From Microbacterium aoyamense (GTDB lineage Bacteria; Actinomycetota; Actinomycetes; Actinomycetales; Microbacteriaceae), in contig NZ_JAKNUT010000001.1 in assembly GCF_023155855.1 (NCBI RefSeq), positions 372,001 to 436,000 on the forward strand: a stretch of 64,000 nt of DNA, given 5' to 3'. The notes below the pieces were generated by a model that saw nothing but the letters and a program-made list of their open reading frames with translations, was not told the origin of the DNA and did no database searches. The position numbers and the translations under genes are program-made. The stretch's first letter is position 1. Each line of letters opens with the position of its first letter. Positions 24,431-33,217 of the stretch are shown in pieces.

Positions 24431-25282
24431 TCACGCCTCGAGACGGCGGGCGCTGAGCCAGCGGACCATGTCCGGGTCGCGGTGGTCGAAGAACTGCGAC
24501 GTCGCCTCGTCGAGTGCGGCGATCTGCGTGAAGTCGCCGTCCGTGAGCTCGAAGTCGAACACGTCGAGGTTCTGCGCCATGCGTTCTGGACTGACGGTCT
24601 TGGGGATCACGACGACGTCGCGCTGGATCATCCAGCGCAGCACGACCTGTGCGACGGACTTGCCGTACTTCGCGCCGATCTCGGACAGCACAGGGTTGCT
24701 GAAGAGGTCGTTCTTGCCTTCGGCGAAGGGCCCCCACGACTCGTGCTGGACGTTCTCGGCCACGAGGACGTCGTGCGCGGCCGCTTGCTGGTGGAACGGA
24801 TTGGTCTCGATCTGGTTCACCGCAGGACGGATCTCGTTGTTGGCGATCAGATCGAGGATGCGGTCGGCGGGAAAGTTCGAGACGCCGATGGCCCGTGCGC
24901 GACCATCCCGGTTGATCTTTTCCATTGCCCGCCACTGACCGTAGTAGTCGCCGAAGGGCTGGTGGATCAGGTAGAGGTCGACGTAGTCCAGGCCGAGCTT
25001 GCGCGCCGAGTCATCGAAAGCCTTCGCGGTGTTCGTCTCGGCCGGAGCATCCTGCACCCACAGCTTGGTCGTGATGAAGAGCTCGTCGCGAGGGACGCCG
25101 GACTTCGCGATCGCCGCGCCGACCGCTTCCTCGTTCTGATAGGCGGCCGCGGTGTCGATCGAGCGATAGCCGGCGGCGAGAGCAGCGGTGACCGCCGCTT
25201 CGGTCTCTTCGGGGCCGACCTGGAACACGCCGAAGCCGAGGATCGGCATTTCGACGCCGTTGTTGAGTGTGACGTTGTGCAT
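24431..25282 (-). CDS. Aldo/keto reductase (2,5-diketo-D-gluconate reductase type)
   Basis: 283 residues, a TIM-barrel NADPH reductase of the AKR5-like branch. [11 protein letters not shown] is the N-terminal strand. [15 protein letters not shown] has the catalytic Asp and Tyr, ITTKLW the Lys, and LYLIHQP the His. IGVSNF and VNQIE continue the family order. AAGGAC precedes the ATG. It reduces small carbonyl compounds with NADPH; the true substrate is unknown. Its neighbours (a second AKR, an SDR, a drug-type MFS) suggest carbonyl detoxification rather than sugar use. Confidence 0.88.
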   Translation of the reverse strand: MHNVTLNNGVEMPILGFGVFQVGPEETEAAVTAALAAGYRSIDTAAAYQNEEAVGAAIAKSGVPRDELFITTKLWVQDAPAETNTAKAFDDSARKLGLDYVDLYLIHQPFGDYYGQWRAMEKINRDGRARAIGVSNFPADRILDLIANNEIRPAVNQIETNPFHQQAAAHDVLVAENVQHESWGPFAEGKNDLFSNPVLSEIGAKYGKSVAQVVLRWMIQRDVVVIPKTVSPERMAQNLDVFDFELTDGDFTQIAALDEATSQFFDHRDPDMVRWLSARRLEA

Positions 25283-25308
25283 GGTGTGTCCTTTTCTGTC
25301 CTGCTGAA

Positions 25309-26292
25309 TCAGTGGAAGTAGGTGGGTGTGCGAGGCACGTATCCGGCCTCGAGGGCGGTGATCTCTTCATCGGTGAGGGTGATGTCGAGGGCTGCGGCGG
25401 CGTCGTCGAGGTGACGAGGCTTCGTCGCGCCGGACAGGACGGAGTCCACGACGGGATTCCTCAGCACCCAGGCCAGGGCGATCTGAGCCATCGGCACTCC
25501 GCGACGGGCGGCGATCTTCTCGATCGCGTCAACGATGGCGCTGTCGCTGTCGAGGCGGAGCGGGTTGCCGAACATGTCGGTATCGGGGTTTTGCTTCGCC
25601 CGCTCGGTGCTCTGATCACCCCAGGGGCGCGCGTTGACACCGGCGTTGAGCGGGCTCCAGGGGATGGAGCCGACACCCTGGTCGGCGAGCAGGCCGAACA
25701 TTTCCCGCTCCTCCTCGCGGTGGGTGAGGCTGTACTGGTCCTGCATGGAGATGAACTTCGTCCAGCCGTGCAGCTCCGCCGTGTACTGCATCTTCGAGAA
25801 TCGCCATGCCCACATGGACGATGCGCCGATGTAGCGCACCTTGCCGGACTTGACGACGTCGTGGAGCGCCTCCATCGTCTCCTCCACGGGCACGTCGGGA
25901 TCGTACCGATGGATCTGGAGCAGGTCGATGAAGTCGGTGTCGAGGCGCTGGAGTGACGCATCCGTCTGCTCGATGATCGCCTTCCGTGACAGGCCGGAGC
26001 CCCCGGGTCCCGCGTGCATCGGCCAGAACAGCTTGGTCGCGAGGACGATCTGCTCGCGGGACGCGTACTTCTTGATCGCGCGTCCGACGATCTCCTCGCT
26101 GGTGCCGCGTCCGTAGACGTTGGCGGTGTCCCAGAAGGTGATGCCGAGGTCGAGCGCCTGGCGGAAGATCGGCTCGGCGCCGTCGTCATCGAGCGTCCAG
26201 TCGCGACCTGTTCCGGGCGCGCCGAAGCTCATGCAGCCGAGCGCGATCCGGCTGACCTTGAGCCCGGAATTTCCGAGGAGCGTGTACTGCAT
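25309..26292 (-). CDS. Aldo/keto reductase (Tas/YajO-like)
   Basis: 327 residues. [10 protein letters not shown] is the N-terminal strand. [21 protein letters not shown] gives the catalytic Asp and Tyr, VLATKLF the Lys, and LLQIHRYDP the His. [10 protein letters not shown] and [17 protein letters not shown] follow, typical of the larger AKR12/YajO-like enzymes. The ATG (26290-26292) follows AAGGA; an upstream extension of the frame has no such site and overlaps the DUF2255 gene. It is in the same operon as the AKR at 24431-25282 and differs clearly from it, so the two probably act on different carbonyls. Confidence 0.88.
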   Translation of the reverse strand: MQYTLLGNSGLKVSRIALGCMSFGAPGTGRDWTLDDDGAEPIFRQALDLGITFWDTANVYGRGTSEEIVGRAIKKYASREQIVLATKLFWPMHAGPGGSGLSRKAIIEQTDASLQRLDTDFIDLLQIHRYDPDVPVEETMEALHDVVKSGKVRYIGASSMWAWRFSKMQYTAELHGWTKFISMQDQYSLTHREEEREMFGLLADQGVGSIPWSPLNAGVNARPWGDQSTERAKQNPDTDMFGNPLRLDSDSAIVDAIEKIAARRGVPMAQIALAWVLRNPVVDSVLSGATKPRHLDDAAAALDITLTDEEITALEAGYVPRTPTYFH

Positions 26293-26305
26293 GGGGAGTG
26301 TCCTT

Positions 26306-26677
26306 TCAGATCGATGGGATGACTCGCAGCGTGCGGCCATGGGCCGCCGGCCCGACAACGGTGCCGACCGTCCCCGCGCCGTAGCGGTCGTACTTCGCGT
26401 GGTAGGCGGCGTCCAGGGCATCGCCTCCATCGACGACCCGCTCGAAGGCGACGTCTTTCACGACCCCGCCGATGCGGATGCGACCCGAACCCGAAGCCAC
26501 CGCGCGGCGGAACCACGGATTCTCCTGGCGAGCCGATCGTACGAACACGTCAGAGCCCACGCGGACGGCCCACATCGTCACGAAGCCGCGCAGAGAGCCG
26601 TCGGGTCGTCGGGAGGAGAGCTCCAGTTCGTCGACGCGGTCGACGGTCGAGAGTTCGTCCGGTGTCCAGGCGGTCAT
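26306..26677 (-). CDS. DUF2255-family protein
   Basis: 123 residues with the DUF2255 pattern: W-x-PDEL start, ELELSSRRPDGSLRGFVTMWAVRVGSDVFVRSAR, NPWFRRAVASGSGRIRIGGV and a DAAYHAKYDRYG segment. The fold is related to the pyridoxamine-oxidase-like/F420-binding split barrel, but no cofactor is proven for the family. The ATG overlaps the MFS stop (ATGA). Its place between an efflux pump and aldo-keto reductases suggests a nitro/quinone or general redox role, which is a guess. Confidence 0.8.
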   Translation of the reverse strand: MTAWTPDELSTVDRVDELELSSRRPDGSLRGFVTMWAVRVGSDVFVRSARQENPWFRRAVASGSGRIRIGGVVKDVAFERVVDGGDALDAAYHAKYDRYGAGTVGTVVGPAAHGRTLRVIPSI

Positions 26678-28113
26678 GATGTCTCCTTGAGATGACGGGT
26701 GGCGCGTGAGCGCCAAGGAACGATGAGAGCGACAGCGGCGAGGAGCGCGAGGCCGAGCAGCGCGGCCCCCGCCGTCAGGCCGGTCGCGGTCTCGACGGCG
26801 ATGCCCGCGGGGGTTGCCGAAGCATCCGCCGTCGACGCCACCGCGACCATGACGCTGACTCCGAGTGCACCGCCGAGCTGATGCGCGACATTGACGACAC
26901 CGGACGCCGCACCGGCATCTCGAGCACCGATCGCGGTCACGCCCGCGGCGGTGAGCGGCGCGAATCCGATCCCCTGCCCGAGTCCGAGGAGGACCATCGG
27001 CAGGGCTATGGCCGGCCAGTACGTGGTCTCGGCGCCCAGGCCGCTGAGCAGGAGCATCCCGCCTGCCGTCACCGCGAGACCGATCACCACGAGCGTCGGG
27101 TTGCCGAACCGCTTCGTCAATCGGGAGACCGTCATCGAGAACGCGAACTGGACGACGGTCATCGGGAGGAACGCGAGGCCGGCTTGCAGCGGGCTGAAGC
27201 CGAGCACCGCCTGCAGGTACTGACTGATGAAGAAGAAGTAGCCGAAGATCGATCCGGCGAAGAGCATGCGGGCGATGAACGCACCGGCTCGCGATCGATT
27301 CGCGAAGATGCGGAGGGGAAGGATCGGGTCGGCGGACCTGGACTCGATGAGGACGAAGCCCGCGAGGGTCGCGAGGCCGATCCCCAGCAGCGCGAGCGCG
27401 AACGGGTCCGTCCAGCCGTGATCGGCGGTCCGCGTGACGGCGTAGACGAGGACCGCCATGCCGAGCGTGGACGTCACGGCGCCCGCGATGTCGAAACGAC
27501 CGGCCCGTGTGAAGGAGGGCTGGATGCAGCGCAACGCCGCGATGATGAGCACCACTCCGATCGGCACGTTGACAAGGAACCCCACGCGCCACGATGTCAG
27601 GTCGGCCAGGACGCCGCCGAGCACCAGTCCGAAGCTCGCGCCGAGCCCGGCGACGGATCCGTAGGTCGCGACGGCGCGCGTGCGTGCGGGGCCTTCCGCG
27701 AAGTTGGCGGTCAGTAGCGCGAGACTCGTGGGGGCGAGGATGGCGGAGCCGACTCCCTGCACGGCGCGAGCGGCGATGAGGAACTCCCCCGAAGGCGCCA
27801 GTCCGATCGCGAGGGAGGCCGTTCCGAAGATCGAGAGTCCGATCACGAACATCCGGCGGCGGCCGAGGATGTCGCCCGCCCGAGCGCCGAGGAGGAGGAG
27901 ACCGCCGAAGGTGAGCGCGTACGCCGTCTGCACCCATGACAGCCCGGTCGTCGTGAGGTCGAGGTCTGATCGGATGCTCGCGAGGCCGGTGAAGACGATC
28001 GAGTTGTCGAGCACGATCATGAAGTAGCTCGTCAGGATGATCGCCAGCAGCACATGCTTCTGAGCGGGCGAGCCGACGACGGTCGGCGTCGAGGAGGTAT
28101 CGGTGGCGGTCAT
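26674..28113 (-). CDS. DHA2-family MFS drug transporter
   Basis: 479 residues with about 14 hydrophobic segments. Motifs: VLDNSIVFTGLASI (helix 1, DHA2 motif), GARAGDILGRRRMFV (loop 2-3), AVQGVGSAILAPTSLAL (helix 4), and GVLADLTSWRVGFLVNVPIGV (helices 5-6, motif C region with WR). These mark a proton-driven multidrug exporter of the EmrB/QacA type. ATG at 28111-28113 overlaps the SDR stop (ATGA). It is probably induced together with the SDR and reductases through the XRE regulator at 29070-29933. Confidence 0.9.
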   Translation of the reverse strand: MTATDTSSTPTVVGSPAQKHVLLAIILTSYFMIVLDNSIVFTGLASIRSDLDLTTTGLSWVQTAYALTFGGLLLLGARAGDILGRRRMFVIGLSIFGTASLAIGLAPSGEFLIAARAVQGVGSAILAPTSLALLTANFAEGPARTRAVATYGSVAGLGASFGLVLGGVLADLTSWRVGFLVNVPIGVVLIIAALRCIQPSFTRAGRFDIAGAVTSTLGMAVLVYAVTRTADHGWTDPFALALLGIGLATLAGFVLIESRSADPILPLRIFANRSRAGAFIARMLFAGSIFGYFFFISQYLQAVLGFSPLQAGLAFLPMTVVQFAFSMTVSRLTKRFGNPTLVVIGLAVTAGGMLLLSGLGAETTYWPAIALPMVLLGLGQGIGFAPLTAAGVTAIGARDAGAASGVVNVAHQLGGALGVSVMVAVASTADASATPAGIAVETATGLTAGAALLGLALLAAVALIVPWRSRATRHLKETS

Positions 28114-28946
28114 CGTCCGTCGTCGAACCCGGTCTGCTCGCTGAGATCACGCCACTTCTCGAGCGACGCCAGCTGCGCGGTGAGAACCCGACGGTAGTTG
28201 TCGACGGCGTCGCGCCCGATGACCAACAGCTCGGGCGCTTCGCCGGACTCGACGGCGGTGATGATCGCCTGGGCGCCCTTCGCAGGATCGCCGGGCTGGG
28301 TGCCGTCGGTATTGTCGTTCTCCTTGCGCCGCGCGCCGGCCGTCTCGGCGTAGTCCTCGATCACCGTGCGGGACTGCGCCAGTGATCGGCCCGCGAAGTC
28401 CGTGCGGAACCCACCGGGCTCGACCACCATCGCCGTGATTCCGAGGGGCTCGACCTCACGTCGCAGCGCGCCGTTGAGACCTTCGATGGCGGACTTGACT
28501 GCCGCGTAGTATCCAGAGCCGGCGGGCGTCAGGCGCGCTCCGATGGAGGAGAGATTGACGATCGTTCCCGAGCCGCGTCGACGCATCTGCGGGAGCACCG
28601 CCTTGATCATCGAGACCGCGCCGAACAGGTGTGTCGCGAAGAGTTGCCGCACATCGTCGTCGTCACCTTCCTCGACGGCGGCGCGGTAGCCGTAGCCCGC
28701 GTTGTTCACGAGCACGTCGATGGCGCCGAACCGGTCGATGCCGGCACCGACAGCGGATGGCACCTGCGATGTGTCCGTGACGTCGAGTTCCGCGAAGAGG
28801 ACCTGTTCGGGATGCGCTTGACCGATTCCATCGAGCTTGTCGAGGTTCCTCGCTGTCGCGATGACGTTGTGACCGTGCGCGACGACGGCTTGCGCGAGCG
28901 CGCGGCCGAGCCCGGTAGAGCAGCCGGTGATCAGCCAGGTCGTCAC
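28110..28946 (-). CDS. SDR-family NAD(P)-dependent oxidoreductase
   Basis: About 278 residues. WLITGCSTGLGRALA is the cofactor loop, DVLVNNAGYGYRA the NNAG motif, IVNLSSIGAR the catalytic Ser region and YYAAVKSAIEGL the YxxxK. AGGAGGG stands 7 bases before a GTG at 28944-28946, which is the better start than the upstream ATG. It is the first gene of the operon 24021-28946, divergent from the XRE-MmyB gene 123 bp away. Such SDR-XRE pairs are common in actinobacteria. Confidence 0.88.
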   Translation of the reverse strand: MTTWLITGCSTGLGRALAQAVVAHGHNVIATARNLDKLDGIGQAHPEQVLFAELDVTDTSQVPSAVGAGIDRFGAIDVLVNNAGYGYRAAVEEGDDDDVRQLFATHLFGAVSMIKAVLPQMRRRGSGTIVNLSSIGARLTPAGSGYYAAVKSAIEGLNGALRREVEPLGITAMVVEPGGFRTDFAGRSLAQSRTVIEDYAETAGARRKENDNTDGTQPGDPAKGAQAIITAVESGEAPELLVIGRDAVDNYRRVLTAQLASLEKWRDLSEQTGFDDGR

Positions 28947-29069
28947 GGTGAAACCCTCCTGCCCGCGGTGTCTCCACGGCGCCACGCTTCATTCAACGCC
29001 GACTCCCCGCGTTCAGGCAGGCTCTCGCGGAACCACCCTCATTCGCGCTCCCGGTCGTAGCCTCATTGC

Positions 29070-29933
29070 ATGGACACCGGCAATGAACTGCGGGACTTCC
29101 TCGTGTCGCGTCGAGCGAAGGTCTCCCCCGAACAGGCGAAACTTCCGGCCTACGGGGGCAACCGGCGGGTGCCCGGCCTGCGGCGGGAAGAGGTCGCGAT
29201 GCTCGCCGGCGTGAGCGTCGACTACTACACGAAGCTCGAGCGGGGAGCGGTCGGCGTCGTCTCGGAGGGAGTGTTGGATGCCGTCGCCCGAGCGCTTCAA
29301 CTGACCCCGACGGAACGGGACCATCTCTTCCACCTGACCGGCACGTCGACCACGATCCGGACCGTCTCACGCCCCGCATCGGCTCAGGTCCGCCCCTCGG
29401 TCCAGCGGATCCTCGATGGGCTCACCGACGCCCCGGCGTTCGTCGGCAATAAGACTCGGCATCTCCTCGCGGCGAATTCGCTCGGACGTGCCGTGTTTTC
29501 ACCGCTCTACGACTTCGAGCCTGACGGCGTCCCGAACAGCGCTCGCTTCATGTTCCTCGATCCGCTCGCCCACGAGTTCTTCCCAGAGTGGCGCAGTGCG
29601 TCGGCGAACCTCGCGGCGAACCTCCGACGCGAGCTGGGCACCGACCCGCTCAATCGTGAACTGCAGGCGCTCGTCGACGACCTGAATCGCGAGAGCCGGG
29701 ACTTTCACGCGCTCTGGAAGGCCCACGACGTCCGCACCCACGACACGGGCTTCAAGGCGGTTCACCATCCGATCGTCGGCGACCTCCACTTGAGCTTCGA
29801 AGCAATGGAGCTCCCGAAGGATCCTGGGCAGTCCCTCATCGTCTACGGTGCGGAGCCAGGATCCGAGACCGCGGATCGACTGCGCTTGCTTGCGAGCTGG
29901 ATCGCGACCGAGAGCACCGATGCGACACGATGA
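29070..29933 (+). CDS. XRE-family regulator with MmyB-like ligand domain
   Basis: 287 residues. The HTH lies at about 8-75 with the strongly conserved block GGNRRVPGLRREEVAMLAGVSVDYYTKLERG. The C-terminal two thirds form the MmyB-like PAS-related domain (LAANSLGRAVFSPLYDF, RFMFLDPLAHEFFPEW, HPIVGDLHLSFEAMELP), which binds a fatty-acid-like ligand in some relatives. It is divergent from the SDR/MFS/AKR operon and is its probable regulator. The gene ends inside the start of the FMN-binding-type gene at 29920. Confidence 0.9.
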   Translation: MDTGNELRDFLVSRRAKVSPEQAKLPAYGGNRRVPGLRREEVAMLAGVSVDYYTKLERGAVGVVSEGVLDAVARALQLTPTERDHLFHLTGTSTTIRTVSRPASAQVRPSVQRILDGLTDAPAFVGNKTRHLLAANSLGRAVFSPLYDFEPDGVPNSARFMFLDPLAHEFFPEWRSASANLAANLRRELGTDPLNRELQALVDDLNRESRDFHALWKAHDVRTHDTGFKAVHHPIVGDLHLSFEAMELPKDPGQSLIVYGAEPGSETADRLRLLASWIATESTDATR

Positions 29934-30333
29934 TGTCAAGGTCGCTGTGCTCGGCGTCGGGGCGATCGCGGTGGTCGTCACGATGACCGGGTGCGCTGGG
30001 TCGCCGTCCGGCGATGAGACATCCATTCCTCCGTCGTCCACGACGTATGAGGACGGCGTCTACGAGGCTCGAGGTTGGTACGGAGGACTGCCGTCGCACC
30101 ATGATGTGACGCTCACCATCGAGGACGATGTTGTGACGGACGTTGCGATCACCACACCCGCCGAGGACGAGACATCGCTCGGATACCAGCAGCGGTTCGC
30201 GCAGGCATTGCCGGATGCCGTCATCGGGCGCCCGATCGATGGGTTGGAGATAGACCGCCTCGCTGGATCGAGCGGCTGCTCCGAGGGCTTCATGGATGCG
30301 CTCGAGAAGATCAAGACGCAAGCACGCAACTAG
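29920..30333 (+). CDS. FMN-binding-domain lipoprotein
   Basis: 137 residues. A short basic start, a hydrophobic stretch (VAVLGVGAIAVVVTMTGC) and a lipobox ending in TGC mark a lipoprotein. Then YEDGVYEARGWYGGLPSHHDVTLTIEDDVVTDVAITTP is the FMN-binding domain fold. The place of the covalent flavin site, usually SGAT/SxT, reads SSGCSEG, so the acceptor Thr is missing and flavin may be bound only loosely or not at all. The ATG at 29920 overlaps the upstream stop; ATG codons at 29931 and 29934 are alternatives. Probably an extracytosolic electron-transfer protein. Confidence 0.7.
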   Translation: MRHDDVKVAVLGVGAIAVVVTMTGCAGSPSGDETSIPPSSTTYEDGVYEARGWYGGLPSHHDVTLTIEDDVVTDVAITTPAEDETSLGYQQRFAQALPDAVIGRPIDGLEIDRLAGSSGCSEGFMDALEKIKTQARN

Positions 30334-30457
30334 ACCGGGCCGATCGTGCGGCGGACCGCGTCGACGTCGCGGCCGAGGGTGAGACAGTTGTGACGTCCAG
30401 CTCGCCCATGCCCATTGTTGCCTGCGACTTCGAACGCGGAGCGAGGCGCGGTCGGAG

Positions 30458-30931
30458 TCACGGGATCGCTGGGGATTCGAGTCGTTCGATGAGTTTGTCC
30501 GCGATGTCGGCAAGCAGTGTGACTTCCTCGTCGTCCAGCACCGCCAGGAGCGGGTCGCGCACGATCCTCATCTGCTGAGGCGCGATGCGGCGGACGAAAG
30601 CGACGCCGCTGTCGGTGAGCACCGCGTCCCAGGACTTGCCGCGTGTCTCGCTGTCGACCTTCGTCAGTAGGCCGAGCGCTTCGAGCCGCTTGATGGCGTG
30701 GCTGAGCCGACTCGGTGAGAACCGGAGCTCGCCGGAGAGCACCTTCAGCCGCATCCGCTTCCCAGGGGCGTCATAGATGAGCGCGAGCACCTTGTAGAAC
30801 GCATGCGGCAGCCCGCCGTCGGTATGCGTGTGCTTGTCGAGGGCGGCCTCGACCAGATGGGAGAGGAGCACGAGCGATTCGAAGGCATGTCGAGCATCTC
30901 GTCCTGACTCGGAAGAGGAATTCTTCGACAT
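30458..30931 (-). CDS. MarR-family transcriptional regulator
   Basis: 157 residues: a winged helix with LKVLSGELRFSPSRLSHAIKRLEALGLLTKVDSETRGKSWDAVLTDSGVAF, which is the recognition helix plus wing of MarR proteins, flanked by the dimerisation helices. The wing lacks the usual DxRD sequence (DSETRGK). It starts 22 bp from the 34-bp palindrome at 30953-30986 and is divergent from the MBL-fold gene. Autoregulation and control of 31114-31908 are the natural reading. Confidence 0.9.
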   Translation of the reverse strand: MSKNSSSESGRDARHAFESLVLLSHLVEAALDKHTHTDGGLPHAFYKVLALIYDAPGKRMRLKVLSGELRFSPSRLSHAIKRLEALGLLTKVDSETRGKSWDAVLTDSGVAFVRRIAPQQMRIVRDPLLAVLDDEEVTLLADIADKLIERLESPAIP

Positions 30932-30952
30932 CCGGACAGAGTACCGGGAATA

Positions 30953-30986
30953 GCATCCGTGACTTCAACTTTGAAGTCACGGATGC
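30953..30986. promoter_or_regulatory. 34-bp perfect palindrome, probable MarR operator
   Basis: The arm GCATCCGTGACTTCAA is followed by two bases (CT) and then its exact reverse complement. The inner part, TTCAA and TTGAA around the centre, resembles MarR half-sites. It lies in the 182-bp divergent region, 22 bp upstream of the marR gene. As RNA it could also form a long hairpin, but there is no U tract and no gene end nearby, so an operator is preferred. Confidence 0.75.
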
Positions 30987-31113
30987 GACAGAGAGTCGCG
31001 GGAGACGAGAGTCACCATGAACGGGCCACGGTGAAGGCCGTCCTCGTCATGGACGAGGAATCCGCTTCAGCCATCTGAAATCCCACCCAAACCGATCAGC
31101 AAGGAGCACCACC

Positions 31114-31908
31114 GTGAATGGCACCGTCGAAAAGACCGAACGGGCAACCGTCACCATCCACACCTACACATCGCCCGAGTCGGGCCTGGCCGCGAATACG
31201 CACATCATCGAGCTTGCAACCCAAGTGCTCGTCCTCGACACCCAGTACGGCGTGCCATTCGCGATCGAAGCAGCCGAACTGGCGCACTCGCTGGGCAAGC
31301 CGGTCACCCGCGTCTACGTGTCGCACGATCATCCCGATCACTTCTTCGGGGCTGGATTCTTCCGTGCGCCTGTCTACGCGCTCGCCGAGACACAGGCATC
31401 GATCGCCGCCGCCGGCGACGCGATGCTCGCAGGCAACAAGGTCGTCGCCGGTGACTTCGTGCCCGATTCGGTCGTCGTCCCGGGGGAGATCGTCGCTCCG
31501 GGGGTTGAGGTCATCGACGGTGTCCGCTTCGAATTCACCGCTGTGCGCGACGCGGAAGCAGACGTGATGCTCACGATCGCGCTCCCCGAAGAGGGCATCG
31601 TCATGGCGCAAGACCTGGTGTACGACAACCTCCACCTCTTCATCGCCGGAGGACACCTGGACGGCTGGGCGAACGCCGTCCGAGCCCTGAGGGAGAAGGA
31701 CTACACGACCGTCCTTCCCGGTCACGGCGCACCTGGCGGCGCAGAGCTGTACGACTTCGTTCTGGACTACCTGGCTGGCGCGGCACACGCCCTGGCCGCC
31801 GCCGCCGATGCCGATGAGCTCAAGAGCTCGTTGGTGGCCGCCTTCCCCGACGCGGGCGGAGTGGGGCTTCTCGACATCCAGAACGGATACCTCTTCCCCC
31901 AGCAGTGA
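31114..31908 (+). CDS. MBL-fold metallohydrolase
   Basis: 264 residues of the metallo-beta-lactamase fold. SHDHPDH (70-76) is the HxHxDH metal site. A second-shell Asp lies in MAQDLVYDN and the late His in VLPGHGAPGG. AAGGAG is 8-9 bases before the GTG at 31114; no ATG in this frame fits better. This branch resembles small-molecule hydrolases rather than beta-lactamases (glyoxalase II or lactonase-like). It is divergent from marR, with the 34-bp palindrome in its promoter, so it is probably induced by a reactive compound it then hydrolyses. Confidence 0.87.
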   Translation: MNGTVEKTERATVTIHTYTSPESGLAANTHIIELATQVLVLDTQYGVPFAIEAAELAHSLGKPVTRVYVSHDHPDHFFGAGFFRAPVYALAETQASIAAAGDAMLAGNKVVAGDFVPDSVVVPGEIVAPGVEVIDGVRFEFTAVRDAEADVMLTIALPEEGIVMAQDLVYDNLHLFIAGGHLDGWANAVRALREKDYTTVLPGHGAPGGAELYDFVLDYLAGAAHALAAAADADELKSSLVAAFPDAGGVGLLDIQNGYLFPQQ

Positions 31909-31912
31909 GCAC

Positions 31913-31957
31913 CCGGATTCCCCCTCGATCCCTCCCGGGATTGCGGGGGGAGTCCGG
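31913..31957. terminator. Bidirectional terminator-like hairpin
   Basis: CCGGATTCCCCC pairs with GGGGGGAGTCCGG with one weak pair; an inner ATCCC/GGGAT pair closes the loop. It starts 5 bp after the MBL-fold stop and lies before the end of the convergent second marR gene. Confidence 0.6.
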
Positions 31958-32011
31958 ATGGGTGTGGTGGGGAATCGGGTTGCCCGCAGCGTGAAGGTCT
32001 CACATACCCGG

Positions 32012-32530
32012 TCAGGGGGAGCGGACCGGATCGGCCGCGCAGGCTTCGGCGACGCCGTCAGCCGTCACCGCCAGCCGACGATCAGGGTCGAGACGGGTGA
32101 GGATGTTCAGTGACAAGGAGGCGAACTGCTCGACGCCTTCTTCATCGAGACCGTTCAGGACGATCCTCTGTACCGCATCGTCGTACAGCGGACGCGCTTC
32201 GCCGAAGAGGAGCACTCCGGCATCGGTGAGAACGGCATTCGTCGCTCTACCGTCCTCCTCACACGGTGCGCGCAGGACAAGATCCTTGCGTTCGAGCCCG
32301 GTCACCACTCGTGATAGCCGTGCGAGCGTCGCGTTGGTGCGGGACGCGAGTGCGGTCAACCGCAGTCGGTGATTCTCGGCTCCGTGCAGGGCTTCGAGCA
32401 GCGTGAACTCGAACGACGTGAGCCCCGCCGGAGCCAGTTCCTTGTCCAGGGCGGTCGGCAGAAGCTCCAGCAACGCATGCAGGCGCGCCACAGCGACTCG
32501 TTGTTCGTACGTCAGGTCGTTGTCGCTCAT
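32012..32530 (-). CDS. MarR-family transcriptional regulator
   Basis: 172 residues: TSFEFTLLEALHGAENHRLRLTALASRTNATLARLSRVVTGLERKDLVLRAPCEEDGRATNAVLTDAG is the winged helix with the DGR motif of the wing. The single Cys in that wing (APCEEDGR) could sense oxidants or quinones, as in several MarR proteins, but this is not shown. It is divergent from the NADP-binding and VOC genes. The paired dyads at 32552-32595 lie in between, so it almost surely controls both directions. Confidence 0.9.
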   Translation of the reverse strand: MSDNDLTYEQRVAVARLHALLELLPTALDKELAPAGLTSFEFTLLEALHGAENHRLRLTALASRTNATLARLSRVVTGLERKDLVLRAPCEEDGRATNAVLTDAGVLLFGEARPLYDDAVQRIVLNGLDEEGVEQFASLSLNILTRLDPDRRLAVTADGVAEACAADPVRSP

Positions 32531-32551
32531 GAACTCCAGCTTACCTTTGTT

Positions 32552-32595
32552 TGTAGGTACAAGTAATCTTTGCTAGTGTTACTTGTACCTACAAC
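32552..32595. promoter_or_regulatory. Twin dyads and promoter for the NADP-binding/VOC operon
   Basis: TTGTAGGTACAAGTAA (32552-32567) and its exact reverse complement (32580-32595) are separated by 12 bases. Each arm also holds its own dyad TTGTAnnTACAA; the two dyad centres are 32 bp apart, three helix turns. A -35-like TTGTAG (32552-32557) and a -10-like TAGTGT (32575-32580) with 17 bp between them lie inside the structure, so a bound MarR dimer pair would block this promoter. Confidence 0.75.
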
Positions 32596-32610
32596 TAATT
32601 AGGAGCACTC

Positions 32611-33189
32611 ATGACCTCTTTCACCATCATCGGGACCGGCAACATGGCGAACGCCATCGGCGGGATCGTCGCGGACGGCGGGAACGACGTGACGTTCATC
32701 TCGCAGTCCGACACGGGGACGGCGCCACTCACCGGCGACGTCGTCGTCCTGGCAGTCCCCTATCCGGCCGTCGACAGCATCATCGATGCGTACTCGGATC
32801 AGCTCGCCGGCAAGATCGTCGTCGACATCACCAACCCGCTGAACTTCGAGACCTTCGACTCCCTCGTCGTGCCCGCAGCGAGCTCGGCCGCCGCCGAGAT
32901 CCAGGCGAAGGTCCCCTCAGCGAAGGTTCTCAAAGCGTTCAACACCACGTTCGCAGGCACCCTGGCCACGAAGCGCGTTGGCGACAGCGACACGACCGTG
33001 CTCATCGCCGGCGACGACGCGGCTGCCAAGCAGACGCTCGCGGCAGTCGTGGAGGCAGGCGGCGTGAAGACACTCGATGCCGGCGCTCTGTCTCGTGCAC
33101 GTGAACTCGAAGCCCTCGGGTTCCTCCAGCTCACTCTCGCCGTCGGGGAGAAGATGAGCTGGACCGGTGGCTTCGCCACCGTTCGCTGA
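32611..33189 (+). CDS. F420-dependent NADP reductase-like NAD(P)-binding protein
   Basis: 192 residues. GTGNMANAIGGIV is the Rossmann glycine loop. DVVVLAVPYPAVDSII, KIVVDITNPLNF and KAFNTTFAGTLA follow the order of the NADPH:F420 oxidoreductase fold. AGGAG precedes the ATG. Paralogues of this fold in actinobacteria often serve as general NADPH reductases rather than true F420 enzymes. It is the first gene of the MarR-controlled pair with the VOC protein. Confidence 0.83.
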   Translation: MTSFTIIGTGNMANAIGGIVADGGNDVTFISQSDTGTAPLTGDVVVLAVPYPAVDSIIDAYSDQLAGKIVVDITNPLNFETFDSLVVPAASSAAAEIQAKVPSAKVLKAFNTTFAGTLATKRVGDSDTTVLIAGDDAAAKQTLAAVVEAGGVKTLDAGALSRARELEALGFLQLTLAVGEKMSWTGGFATVR

Positions 33190-33217
33190 TCCCGTCCACA
33201 CCCGCTTGGAGCACATG

